From: a virus
Virus record (IMG/VR): IMGVR_UViG_3300033153_006701
Coordinates: 19,615-83,614 of that record
Direction: 5' to 3' (one strand)
Length of the DNA stretch: 64,000 nt
A model generated the notes under the pieces. The model was not told the DNA's origin, did not search any database, and worked only from the letters and a program-made list of their open reading frames with translations. This document shows positions 19,549-27,613 of the stretch, piece by piece. How positions within the stretch are numbered: the stretch's first letter is position 1; each line of letters opens with the position of its first letter. A program made the position numbers and the translations under genes.

Positions 19549-22500
19549 TAGAACCAGTCCCTCCTAGCTAAGCTATTGTAGTTAGGTTGTTCGTATACCT
19601 GCATTTGAACGGAATCTGTACCAGCAGGATCGAAGACTGTTCTCGTAAACACGTCTCCCTCCATCCGGTTTGTCATTAGTAACCCACTGATTCTATCATG
19701 GATTTCCCCTCGAGACAGAGTTCCCTCTCCTACAATAGGTTCAATTGCCTGATTATTAATGTAAGGCTTGTTAGCCATAGCCTGTGCTCGGCCTGGCCAG
19801 AGGTCATACTCGTGCATATCCTCTCCCCAGTTCTGAATAACCTTTAGCTTTACGTCATCAAGGTCCACAGAAGGGTGCCACCCTACCCAGTCTGGGCCAG
19901 GAAGGGTAGATAATTGGGTCAGCAAATGGGTCTTGCGATACCAATCGCCATAGTTTTCTCCAGGTGAACGACTCTGCAGGTATGCCGAGTTCAGATCTTT
20001 GCTTGTCGGGAAGCCTTCAGTAGCAGCTTCATCGTAAATCTTGTCGATGAGCACGTCTGCTTCAGCTAATTCAGAGCCACTGAGCAGTTCATCCTTCTTC
20101 GCGCGACGTACTTCGTCCGCAAACATGACCTTCCACTGTGCAACATACAGTGCTTTTTCGTTTCGAGGGACCATCTCAAGGATCTTGGCACGTTCAGCTT
20201 CGGTTTCTGCACCTGCAAACGCGTTGAAGTAGTCTCGATCACGTCTCGGTAGAGCTCGGAAGATGGCACTGAAGTTTCTCGTGTACGGATTCAGACCAAA
20301 TAGGGTCTGGTCCTTCTGACTTTCGAACTCTCGGAGTGCTGCAGAGTCCTGATTCTCTCGAGCAATGTTAGATAGACGAGAGTATTTCACATATTTTAGG
20401 ACATCAAAGTAGTCTTCGAGCTCACGACGACGTGCAATGTGACTGGGAACTCCTTCATATCCAACAGCTTGTGCCCCTAACCAGAACGATGGGCGCATGA
20501 AGTCACGGAAAGGATGGTTCCAGAATGCATTCTCGGTTCCATAAAGCTGAGTTCTTTCATAGTGCTCAATAGCAGTACGCTGGTGAACCAGCTTAGCACC
20601 AGGAGAGATAGGTGTCATCTGGTCCAATGCAGTCTCGGCATTGTGAGACAAGGCCTCCCAGTAGCCACCGAAGTACTTTGCAAATAGGCCACTTTCTCCA
20701 TCCTTGTCAGCCTTGAGTCTATTTATAGCCCCTATGATATTGGAAGAATCTTCCCCATCGTAATAAACCTTATCTCCAAAGAGCCCACCAGTAGAGGTAA
20801 GGTGCTTATATTCCTGGAACTCTACCCTAGTCTTCTTCTGCTGCAGCTGGTCCTGGGTCTGTTGGAATACCATCTCCTGACTCTCAGTCCAGCTCTCCTC
20901 CTTACGGGCCCTATTCACCATCCTAAGATGGTCTTTATAGTTCTCTGTATAGGGAGCAACATCAGCTAGTATCTTATACTTGTGAATTAGTGGGTAGTCC
21001 TCTGGGGAAACACCTTCGAGCTCTGGGTAACGGGCCTCATAACCTCGTCCTGGGAGCCGTAGCTCGCCCTCAGGGATCTTTATATAGGGGTCACCATGTA
21101 GGAAGTCTGGAGACTTCGACCCGGGGCCTGGGAGCCATCCTGGCATCATGTTTGGAATCGGGTTGTACAGGGGGATCTGGCGACGTCTATGGGGGTACAA
21201 ACGACGGAAGGCTTCTGTAGTACCCATGAGTCCACCAAGCTCGAGGTCCCAGTAACTACGCTCAAAACCAAACATACGACGGGCACTCTCAAGCCTCTGT
21301 GTTTGGTCAAACCAGTCTGGGGTACCAGTCATCTGCTCTTTCATACTCATCATAGTAAAGCCTGGAAGACCTATCATCTCCTGTAGGCGATAGATCTGTT
21401 CACCGACTATACCTGTTGTGTCATATGGAGTAGTGGGGACACCTCCGGGTGTCTCCCCAATCTCTGTAGCAATCCTCTGTCCGAACCTAGGAGGCTCAAC
21501 TAGAGCTCCTTCTGAAGAGAGCCAGTCATCTTCGTGCATGATACGCTCAGGTTTGATAGCTCTGCCAACAGTCGCAGCAAGCAATGGTCCGACAAAGGGG
21601 ACATCTTCAAGTGGCAAAGCGGAAACAGGGTATGGGCGCTCCTCATAATGTTTCTCTTCTAGGGCATAGGTGAACTCAGACTGGAACCAACGCTGGATCG
21701 GAGACAGAGCTTCTGCGTCATCGCCCCAGATACCTTCGTTCTTTGCATCCATCCTCATGCGTGCGTACCAGTGAGGACGGAAGTAGGCAATGCGTTGTCC
21801 CTCAAAAGCTGATCGACCAAACTCCCACCAACGACCACGGCGAACAGGGACTTCCTGTGCTCCAGAGTAGATGGCTTCGAGTTCTTCAGGACTCTTCTCT
21901 GGAATCAGAGAGCCTGGAAGGAAAGGTACGATTGATAGTGCGCCGGCAAGACCGCCGATGATACCTGCCAGCTTGACTGGACCAACCTTTCTGAACAGCT
22001 TGAAGGAGAGCTCACCTGTTCCTTCGGCAACTGGCTTCGCAATTCGACGCCAGAGATCTCCCATCTTCCCAGGGCGAGCATAGATACCAGACTCTTGAGT
22101 AAGAGAGCGACCCCACTGAGCAAGGCGAGTTTGTTTTCCATACTCAGATGCCCACTCTTCAGCTGCGGCTCGAGCTTGTACTGCAGTGGCTCCCCGGGTT
22201 TGTTCCCGAGCCATGTACCCAACCTTGAGACCATAGGCTGCGCCGGTACCGAACATGGCTCCCATCAATGGGAAGGCCATTAGTCGAGAGAAGTCTGTGC
22301 TACCAGGGGCAAGATCCTCTTGCCAATTCCTGTAGTCCTGTAGTCCAGTAGCCTGAGCAACTCGAGATGCTAGCAGGTTAGCTCTGGTGATAGCTGTGCC
22401 GGCAGCAACTGAAGTTCCCTCTTCGAGAATGGTCCCTTGAGTTAGAGCGCTCCCACTGGTCATCCAGTCCAGTGTCTGGTAACCCATGTAGGCGAGAGGA

Positions 22501-23450
22501 AGATAGAGACCATACTTTTTGAGCAGGCCTCCCATCATTCTGCCACCAGTAGATTCTGGTACTGCTAGTGTTGGCCTGATTCCTTTACCAAAGATCTTCT
22601 CAGTAGCCTTCTCAACAAAGCTTTGCCCTTTGGAGAAAGCAGTATCGAATGGAGGCATCTGTGCAGGGAGACGAAGGAGAGTATTAAAACGGGAAACCAT
22701 AGCGGTTCCCCAGGCGCTTGCATGTCTCCAGGCTGCCTGTCCTCTAGTGTGTCCACCTACTACTGTTGTGGGCATACCTCCTACGAGAGGAGGCTTGAAT
22801 TCTGGGAACCCTTTAAGAGGTTGCACCTTACCGTAGAAGACTTCTGGATTATCGACTGGGGCTCCAACTACACGCGCCCACGAAGAAGTTAGCTTAGCGC
22901 TAGCATCTGGAGCAGTTCTGATCCCAGAAGCAAAAGGCAGTGCGACTTCGTCACTCTGTCCCCAGAAGAGCTTCGAGTCTCTGAATGCTAGACCCTCAGA
23001 GAGGACACGGCGGTAGGTAGTCCCAACACCAGGGTAGTTGCGCTTACCTATTAGTGAAGTGTAGTACTCGGCAAGCTGTTTTGTCCCTGTTCCCTCGGCC
23101 GCAAACAACGATGGTGGCAGCTGGAAACCAGCTCGGGTTGATGTCTCAAACTGTGAGAGAAAAGGACCAGCAGAAAATGTACGAAAGATATGAGCAGGAG
23201 AGTACTCCTCGAGGACACGAGCTCCTCGAGCATACAGGTCCCAGACACGACCACCTTTCCAAGGAGCATACCCAAGAGCTACTACTCCTGCAACAGCTCC
23301 AGCCTTACCGAGCATGCCAGTTGCTGGATAGTCTTTCCTATAGAAATCTTCTTGCTGGTCGGCTGTCCACATAGGTGGAGATCGACGAGGATCTTGCAAA
23401 GAAGACCCATAATAAGGGCGACCATAACCTGGAGTATAATTATCTGGCAC
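19548..23450 (-). CDS. large virion protein in tape-measure slot (first of two)
   Basis: This 1300-residue protein starts with GTG at 23450 inside the end of the chaperone-like gene. The N-terminal 450 residues have several hydrophobic, Gly-rich stretches (AGAVAGVVALGYAP; GLYLPLAYMGYQTLDWM; GIIGGLAGALSIVPFLPGSLIP) that could be membrane segments. Residues ~750-1000 are Pro-, Tyr- and Trp-rich (IPNMMPGWLPGPG; GDPYIKIPEGELRLPG; HKYKILADVAPYTENYK), a sequence style I associate with very large structural proteins of large phages, without a known activity. The end is helical. By position it is a tape-measure candidate, but its hydrophobic and Pro-rich content fits an ejected or membrane-active protein at least as well. 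Confidence 0.65.
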   Translation of the reverse strand: MPDNYTPGYGRPYYGSSLQDPRRSPPMWTADQQEDFYRKDYPATGMLGKAGAVAGVVALGYAPWKGGRVWDLYARGARVLEEYSPAHIFRTFSAGPFLSQFETSTRAGFQLPPSLFAAEGTGTKQLAEYYTSLIGKRNYPGVGTTYRRVLSEGLAFRDSKLFWGQSDEVALPFASGIRTAPDASAKLTSSWARVVGAPVDNPEVFYGKVQPLKGFPEFKPPLVGGMPTTVVGGHTRGQAAWRHASAWGTAMVSRFNTLLRLPAQMPPFDTAFSKGQSFVEKATEKIFGKGIRPTLAVPESTGGRMMGGLLKKYGLYLPLAYMGYQTLDWMTSGSALTQGTILEEGTSVAAGTAITRANLLASRVAQATGLQDYRNWQEDLAPGSTDFSRLMAFPLMGAMFGTGAAYGLKVGYMAREQTRGATAVQARAAAEEWASEYGKQTRLAQWGRSLTQESGIYARPGKMGDLWRRIAKPVAEGTGELSFKLFRKVGPVKLAGIIGGLAGALSIVPFLPGSLIPEKSPEELEAIYSGAQEVPVRRGRWWEFGRSAFEGQRIAYFRPHWYARMRMDAKNEGIWGDDAEALSPIQRWFQSEFTYALEEKHYEERPYPVSALPLEDVPFVGPLLAATVGRAIKPERIMHEDDWLSSEGALVEPPRFGQRIATEIGETPGGVPTTPYDTTGIVGEQIYRLQEMIGLPGFTMMSMKEQMTGTPDWFDQTQRLESARRMFGFERSYWDLELGGLMGTTEAFRRLYPHRRRQIPLYNPIPNMMPGWLPGPGSKSPDFLHGDPYIKIPEGELRLPGRGYEARYPELEGVSPEDYPLIHKYKILADVAPYTENYKDHLRMVNRARKEESWTESQEMVFQQTQDQLQQKKTRVEFQEYKHLTSTGGLFGDKVYYDGEDSSNIIGAINRLKADKDGESGLFAKYFGGYWEALSHNAETALDQMTPISPGAKLVHQRTAIEHYERTQLYGTENAFWNHPFRDFMRPSFWLGAQAVGYEGVPSHIARRRELEDYFDVLKYVKYSRLSNIARENQDSAALREFESQKDQTLFGLNPYTRNFSAIFRALPRRDRDYFNAFAGAETEAERAKILEMVPRNEKALYVAQWKVMFADEVRRAKKDELLSGSELAEADVLIDKIYDEAATEGFPTSKDLNSAYLQSRSPGENYGDWYRKTHLLTQLSTLPGPDWVGWHPSVDLDDVKLKVIQNWGEDMHEYDLWPGRAQAMANKPYINNQAIEPIVGEGTLSRGEIHDRISGLLMTNRMEGDVFTRTVFDPAGTDSVQMQVYEQPNYNSLARRDWF

Positions 23451-24376
23451 TACTTAGTCTTGGCAGACCTGCGGCGTTTTCGAGACTTCTTGGGTTTTAC
23501 CTTACTAACCTTAGCTTCAAGCTCAGCTATCCTTGTCTGTTCTTCCTGGACCATGAGCAGATTTGCTTTCTTGTTTTCTTGTTTTTGTTCTTCCAGGGCT
23601 GCCAATCTCTCCTCTGGGCTCATGATCTTAACCTTCTCTCCTTTCTTCATCTGTTCTATGTATTCATGATAGACACTAGGAACATCATCCATTGATTGCT
23701 TCTCAAAGATTACAGCATCAACTTTATCATGCCCAGCCAACGCTGCCAGGTGCTCAACATGGTCCTTCTGGCCGATGATTGTCTGCTCCTCCTGAGGAGC
23801 TGCTGGCTGTTGCTCTCTCCAGGCTCTCTCGAGCTCTTCTGGAGGAGGTAGTTTTTCAACACGGGGCCTCTTCTGATCCTGCTGGTCAGTAAAGGAAATA
23901 GGCTGTTGGAGAACTCCTACCTGTATAAGCTTACGTTCAGCCTGAGCCAGCCTTGTCATGAAGGTGTCATAGTCCATAGCATAGACCTGATCAGGGGTAT
24001 ATGCCGGGAAAGCTTGAGTTATCAAAGCTGCCATGTCATGGACTACAGAGGTAGCGTCATGTCGACATACAACAAGGCGCTGTTCGATATCATCTAATGT
24101 GGATGGCCCAGAGTGAGCCATGATTGCCTGAGCAACTGCTGATACAGTCCCTGCTGGGAGCTTGCTCATGTTATCGACGAAGACTTGGTTGAGAACACAC
24201 TTCTTGAAGGCCTCATCCTCGAGCACAGCATGAGGATATGCCCGAAGAGCAAAGCGTGTTTGCAAGTCTAGGAACTCACCGATAGTTAGAGGGCGCCACG
24301 GAATAGTCTCCCCATCTGGGAATACAGAAGCGAAGACTGAATCGTGCTGCTCCCTTAGCAGGAACAGCTCTCTCAT
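23450..24376 (-). CDS. tail assembly chaperone-like protein (second of pair)
   Basis: This 308-residue protein has an N-terminal ~130-residue domain sharing the pattern EQHDSVFAS...GETIPWRPLTIGEFLDLQ with the preceding gene, so the two are related. The C-terminal half is charged and helical (probable coiled coil ~245-290) and ends in a very basic tail (KPKKSRKRRRSAKTK). Tail assembly chaperones between tube and tape-measure genes coat the tape measure before tube polymerisation, which fits the position. Its ATG overlaps the stop of the first chaperone (TAATG). It has its own start, so no programmed frameshift is needed. Confidence 0.65.
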   Translation of the reverse strand: MRELFLLREQHDSVFASVFPDGETIPWRPLTIGEFLDLQTRFALRAYPHAVLEDEAFKKCVLNQVFVDNMSKLPAGTVSAVAQAIMAHSGPSTLDDIEQRLVVCRHDATSVVHDMAALITQAFPAYTPDQVYAMDYDTFMTRLAQAERKLIQVGVLQQPISFTDQQDQKRPRVEKLPPPEELERAWREQQPAAPQEEQTIIGQKDHVEHLAALAGHDKVDAVIFEKQSMDDVPSVYHEYIEQMKKGEKVKIMSPEERLAALEEQKQENKKANLLMVQEEQTRIAELEAKVSKVKPKKSRKRRRSAKTK

Positions 24377-24816
24377 TACAACTTGATTACGATCTGAGAT
24401 GCAATCCGTGGATCCAAGAAGTTAGAGTTGACCATGATCTGCTCGTGGAGCAGAGTGATAGTCCCACCCTTCTGGGCCATAGCTATCATCCCTAGGGGAG
24501 AACCCCAAAGAACGCACCTGTGTACTACCTCAGCTTCTACAGCGAGCTGTGTCAGTTGCTGTTCAACAGCGGCAACACTAACCTCTGTGAACTCGGTACG
24601 GGTAACAGGGCGCCAGATAAACATCTCTGTATCGCTGGTGCCAGAGGCATAGACCGATCCGTGCTCTTGCTTCCATCCTTCCATGATCTCCTGGGTAGGA
24701 GCTCCTGGGAAAACAGCAAGGGCCTCGGCCAGATTCTTAATCTGCTCCTCGACTGCTTGTTCTTCCTGAGTCTGTTCTTGTTCTTCGACCTTAGCGGTTT
24801 CTTCTAGAGCTTCCAT
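24376..24816 (-). CDS. tail assembly chaperone-like protein (first of pair)
   Basis: I choose the ATG at 24816 (MEALEETAK) because AAAGGAGG lies five bases upstream; an in-frame TTG at 24843 has no comparable site. The resulting 146-residue protein has an acidic, Gln/Glu-rich helical N-terminus, then a domain with EHGSVYASG...FIWRPVTRTEFTEV, matching the next gene. It sits right after the tube paralogues, the classic place of tail chaperones such as lambda gpG. The chaperone role is inferred from position and from the pairing of two related proteins. Confidence 0.65.
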   Translation of the reverse strand: MEALEETAKVEEQEQTQEEQAVEEQIKNLAEALAVFPGAPTQEIMEGWKQEHGSVYASGTSDTEMFIWRPVTRTEFTEVSVAAVEQQLTQLAVEAEVVHRCVLWGSPLGMIAMAQKGGTITLLHEQIMVNSNFLDPRIASQIVIKL

Positions 24817-24846
24817 TGCTCCTCCTTTATGACTGGTCTCCAAGTG

Positions 24847-25650
24847 TTATAGCAAATCCCTTGCGATAAAGGAATAGGCCTCCTGGATTGGGAGGCCATC
24901 AATAGCCACTTGTTTTGATTGACCAAGAATATAAACGTCTTCTAGCTTCTGGACAGTGTGGTGGATATTATCATCCCCCACATAGTCTCCAAAAGCGACA
25001 TAGATGTCAAAAGGATTCAACGCTGGATCGTCAACATGTCGACCCATCCCTGTGTCAACAGTAATGGATCCTATATTTTCCTTCTTTGGTGCGCCCCAGA
25101 CTCTGTTCTCGAACATCTCAAAAGCATTCTCTGCTCTACCTACTTTCCCAGCGGCACGTTGAGAGCTAGAGAAGCCCGTTAAAGAAGCATGGGCAGCTAG
25201 CTCTTGTAGCTGATCGACAGGGAGCCCGAGATTACCATTAATGACTTTTTCAATATTTGCCGTAACTGTCTCTTCTCCAATATACTTTCCCTTGTCTGAT
25301 TTCACAGCAGAGAAGGGAGTAAACTCGCCCTTTACTAGAGCCTTATAGCGTTGTAGGACAAGCCACAAATAGCCAGCCTCTTTGAAGTTGATAGTGAACT
25401 GGCCCTGTACAATTACGTTCCCCTCCGCCACGGCGTCAAATAGACGAGAGGCATATCCATAGAGAGGAGTACGAGACTGAGTGACAGCATAAGACATACT
25501 AGTGACCTCATCTATAAGTACATCGCCAATATAGATAGCCACCTGTGCGCCCGAGAAGTAATCATTGTTGTAGATACCCCTTCGGTCTAAGGTAGCCCCA
25601 TGAGTATCCCAAAAGGATTTCTCTGATTCGCCCTGAGGATCAATAGCCAT
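24847..25650 (-). CDS. tail tube paralogue 3
   Basis: This 267-residue protein shares a core with the two preceding genes: FSGAQVAIYIGDVLIDEVTSMSYAVTQSRTPLYGYASRLFD, then GNVIVQGQFTINF. The same order (surface or membership strand, SYSVTREKAPLYT-like motif, then IxGxLxFxxF) appears in the main tube protein. The middle has an ~80-residue insertion. In contractile tails tube-like proteins also make tube initiators or terminators, so this copy may cap or start the tube. Its first base overlaps the previous stop. Confidence 0.7.
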   Translation of the reverse strand: MAIDPQGESEKSFWDTHGATLDRRGIYNNDYFSGAQVAIYIGDVLIDEVTSMSYAVTQSRTPLYGYASRLFDAVAEGNVIVQGQFTINFKEAGYLWLVLQRYKALVKGEFTPFSAVKSDKGKYIGEETVTANIEKVINGNLGLPVDQLQELAAHASLTGFSSSQRAAGKVGRAENAFEMFENRVWGAPKKENIGSITVDTGMGRHVDDPALNPFDIYVAFGDYVGDDNIHHTVQKLEDVYILGQSKQVAIDGLPIQEAYSFIARDLL

Positions 25651-26855
25651 TAGAGCCTTCTCCCTGAGCGCCTAAGCCCCATACTCTCCAGGTATCTAAC
25701 ATATCTTCTTCCACCTGCTACAAGAAGCTCGGACGCAGTCCTTTCTCTTCCTTTACTCCAAATACCTCTATCATTCTGAGAGAGCTTCATTCTGCCTACA
25801 GAGGTCATGATGTCTACATCTCGAGCGACAAAGTTAATCACCTGTTCTGTCAGTAGATCTTCTACGGACATAGTAACTCCATCATTCATGAACTCAACAC
25901 CATAGATCCCCATACGGGAAATGGAACCATATTCATTAGCGAAGAGAACGGTAAGATCCATTGGAGGAAGTTGATCAGGAATGAGAGTTGAGACTTCAGT
26001 ATCTGCTCCCATTTCTCCTGCAGTCCTGGCGTCTCCCATCGCACGAATCAAGGGAGCAAGGGCATGCTCATTGAAGAGAGTGAAGATCATCGAACCACCA
26101 ATAGTCCTAGGTCCACGGGTATATCCCTTTACATAGCCTTGGCCCAGAGCCCTTACCCCCATCTTCTCACGGTGGCTCTGGACACTGATAGTCTGTAGGG
26201 TAGCCAAAGTAAGAGTATTGGTAGCTGCATCATCCATCTCTTTGATGTGATCAATGCGGCGCTGTAGGCCATCCTTGATGAACTGATGTTCTGCCTTCAT
26301 AGCAAAGGCTACACGAATCATTCTCTCGTACCCAGCTGCAGAAAAGCCGTGTCTGTTGAATATTCCGAGGACGATAGGAACAGCAAGATCCTTAGCTGGA
26401 CTGTCTGTCCCGTCTGCGGCACCTCTTATATATAGACCAGCAACTGTGAGAAAGTGTCGCTTGAGATCCTCATAGCTAGAACGGATGACGGCGTCAACAT
26501 CCAGCGGATTCATGTTGTTGATGATATTCTCACAAGCAGCTACAACCTCTACTGAGGTATCGACCTCTTCCTTGAGAGCCGCGATCTGTACGTCCTTGTC
26601 CACTCTGCCGTACAAATGGGCCACAACCTTGATGTCGCTTCCAGAAAAGCTACTACCAACCCACTTGATCTCACTATGTTTGTCTTGTTCGACAGGAAGA
26701 TTATCCTTTTCTCTATGATATTCCTGTCGGATTAAGGCAGGGAAAGAGTCTTCTTGAAGGAGGACTTCACCGGGTTGGAACTGTTGCGCCTCGACGGCAG
26801 CAAGATCAGGAGGGCCAGAGTCTGATTTAACATTGATTGGTCGATCGCCTGGCAT
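25650..26855 (-). CDS. tail tube paralogue 2 (enlarged)
   Basis: This 401-residue protein has an N-terminal start WVGSSFSGSDIKVVAHLYG and a second half with TLQTISVQSHREKMGVRALG, then GGSMIFTLFNEHAL. These match the main tube protein's VDIKAVFGSKV, ISYSVTREKAPLYTMG and GTLIFLMFDEHAL. Between the two parts is a ~130-residue helical insertion (VEVVAACENIINNMNPLD onward). C-terminal residues (FANEYGSISRMGIYGVEFMNDGVTMSVEDL) also match the tube (AANEYGSFAVMRIFGVELLNEGYGVSIDDI). It is therefore a tube-fold protein with a helical insert, possibly decorating or terminating the tube. The ATG at 26855 follows AAGGAG. Confidence 0.75.
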   Translation of the reverse strand: MPGDRPINVKSDSGPPDLAAVEAQQFQPGEVLLQEDSFPALIRQEYHREKDNLPVEQDKHSEIKWVGSSFSGSDIKVVAHLYGRVDKDVQIAALKEEVDTSVEVVAACENIINNMNPLDVDAVIRSSYEDLKRHFLTVAGLYIRGAADGTDSPAKDLAVPIVLGIFNRHGFSAAGYERMIRVAFAMKAEHQFIKDGLQRRIDHIKEMDDAATNTLTLATLQTISVQSHREKMGVRALGQGYVKGYTRGPRTIGGSMIFTLFNEHALAPLIRAMGDARTAGEMGADTEVSTLIPDQLPPMDLTVLFANEYGSISRMGIYGVEFMNDGVTMSVEDLLTEQVINFVARDVDIMTSVGRMKLSQNDRGIWSKGRERTASELLVAGGRRYVRYLESMGLRRSGRRL

Positions 26856-26870
26856 CAGAACTCCTTGTGA

Positions 26871-26896
26871 GAAGCACCGGGATTAACCGATGCTCC
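26871..26896 (-). other. intergenic stem-loop between main tube and tube paralogue 2
   Basis: In minus-strand RNA the arms GGAGCAUCGG and CCGGUGCUUC pair over ten positions around a six-base loop, including U-G and G-U wobbles. No U-run follows and the ribosome site of the next gene lies just after it. It could shield the abundant tube mRNA from 3' decay or reduce read-through. Confidence 0.5.
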
Positions 26897-26910
26897 TCTG
26901 TATCTTAGAA

Positions 26911-27603
26911 TTATGTATATAGTTGACTAGTTAGACCAGGAAGCTCAACCTTCTGCCAAGGTACGAGTGTCCTAGCGATATAAGTGTTCTGCATCTCAGA
27001 CGTAATGTCGTCAATCGAAACACCATATCCCTCATTGAGTAGCTCAACACCGAAGATCCTCATGACAGCAAAGCTGCCGTACTCGTTAGCCGCTGCTAGT
27101 GTGATATCAAACGGAGGAATTTGATCTGAGAACCATGGAGCCATGGCAACCTGATCAGATCCAACATTAGTGATATCCGACTCGATATTAAAATCTGGAT
27201 CGTCAAAGTCTACTGCCACATTAGGGTCAGAGACTTGAGCAATCGGTAGAGTCGTCACCGAAGCGTCATTGGTATTCTGAGGAATGAAGTCATCCTTATC
27301 GGCCAAAAACTTCGGAGCAGTTCCTGCACCATGTTTTCGATCAGCGATCATTCCAAAGAGACCAAGTAGAGCATGTTCATCGAACATGAGGAAAATTAGG
27401 GTACCAGCAATGCCACGTTTACCGCGCGAGAAGGATCTAGGATCCGCTGATCCCATAGTATACAGAGGGGCTTTCTCTCTCGTAACCGAGTACGAGATAG
27501 CCTGAATCTCTGCAATAACCTTGCTCCCGAAAACAGCCTTAATGTCTACGCCGGAAAAACTGTGGTAGCTCTTTCCAAATTGATTATCTGCTGTGTTGGC
27601 CAT
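26911..27603 (-). CDS. major tail tube protein
   Basis: This 230-residue protein directly follows the sheath gene with an AAGGAG ribosome site, the standard sheath-tube order. It contains the compact core shared by all three tube-like genes: VDIKAVFGSKVIAEIQAISY, REKAPLYTMG, GTLIFLMFDEHAL and ANEYGSFAVMRIFGVELLN. It is the shortest and least decorated of the three, so it is the likely main tube subunit forming stacked hexamers inside the sheath. A stem-loop lies just after it. Confidence 0.82.
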   Translation of the reverse strand: MANTADNQFGKSYHSFSGVDIKAVFGSKVIAEIQAISYSVTREKAPLYTMGSADPRSFSRGKRGIAGTLIFLMFDEHALLGLFGMIADRKHGAGTAPKFLADKDDFIPQNTNDASVTTLPIAQVSDPNVAVDFDDPDFNIESDITNVGSDQVAMAPWFSDQIPPFDITLAAANEYGSFAVMRIFGVELLNEGYGVSIDDITSEMQNTYIARTLVPWQKVELPGLTSQLYT

Positions 27604-27613
27604 TTACTTCTCC

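Noticed and set aside
24817-24843. Longer start (TTG) for the first chaperone
   Set aside because: The AAAGGAGG site lies inside the extension and points to the ATG at 24816.
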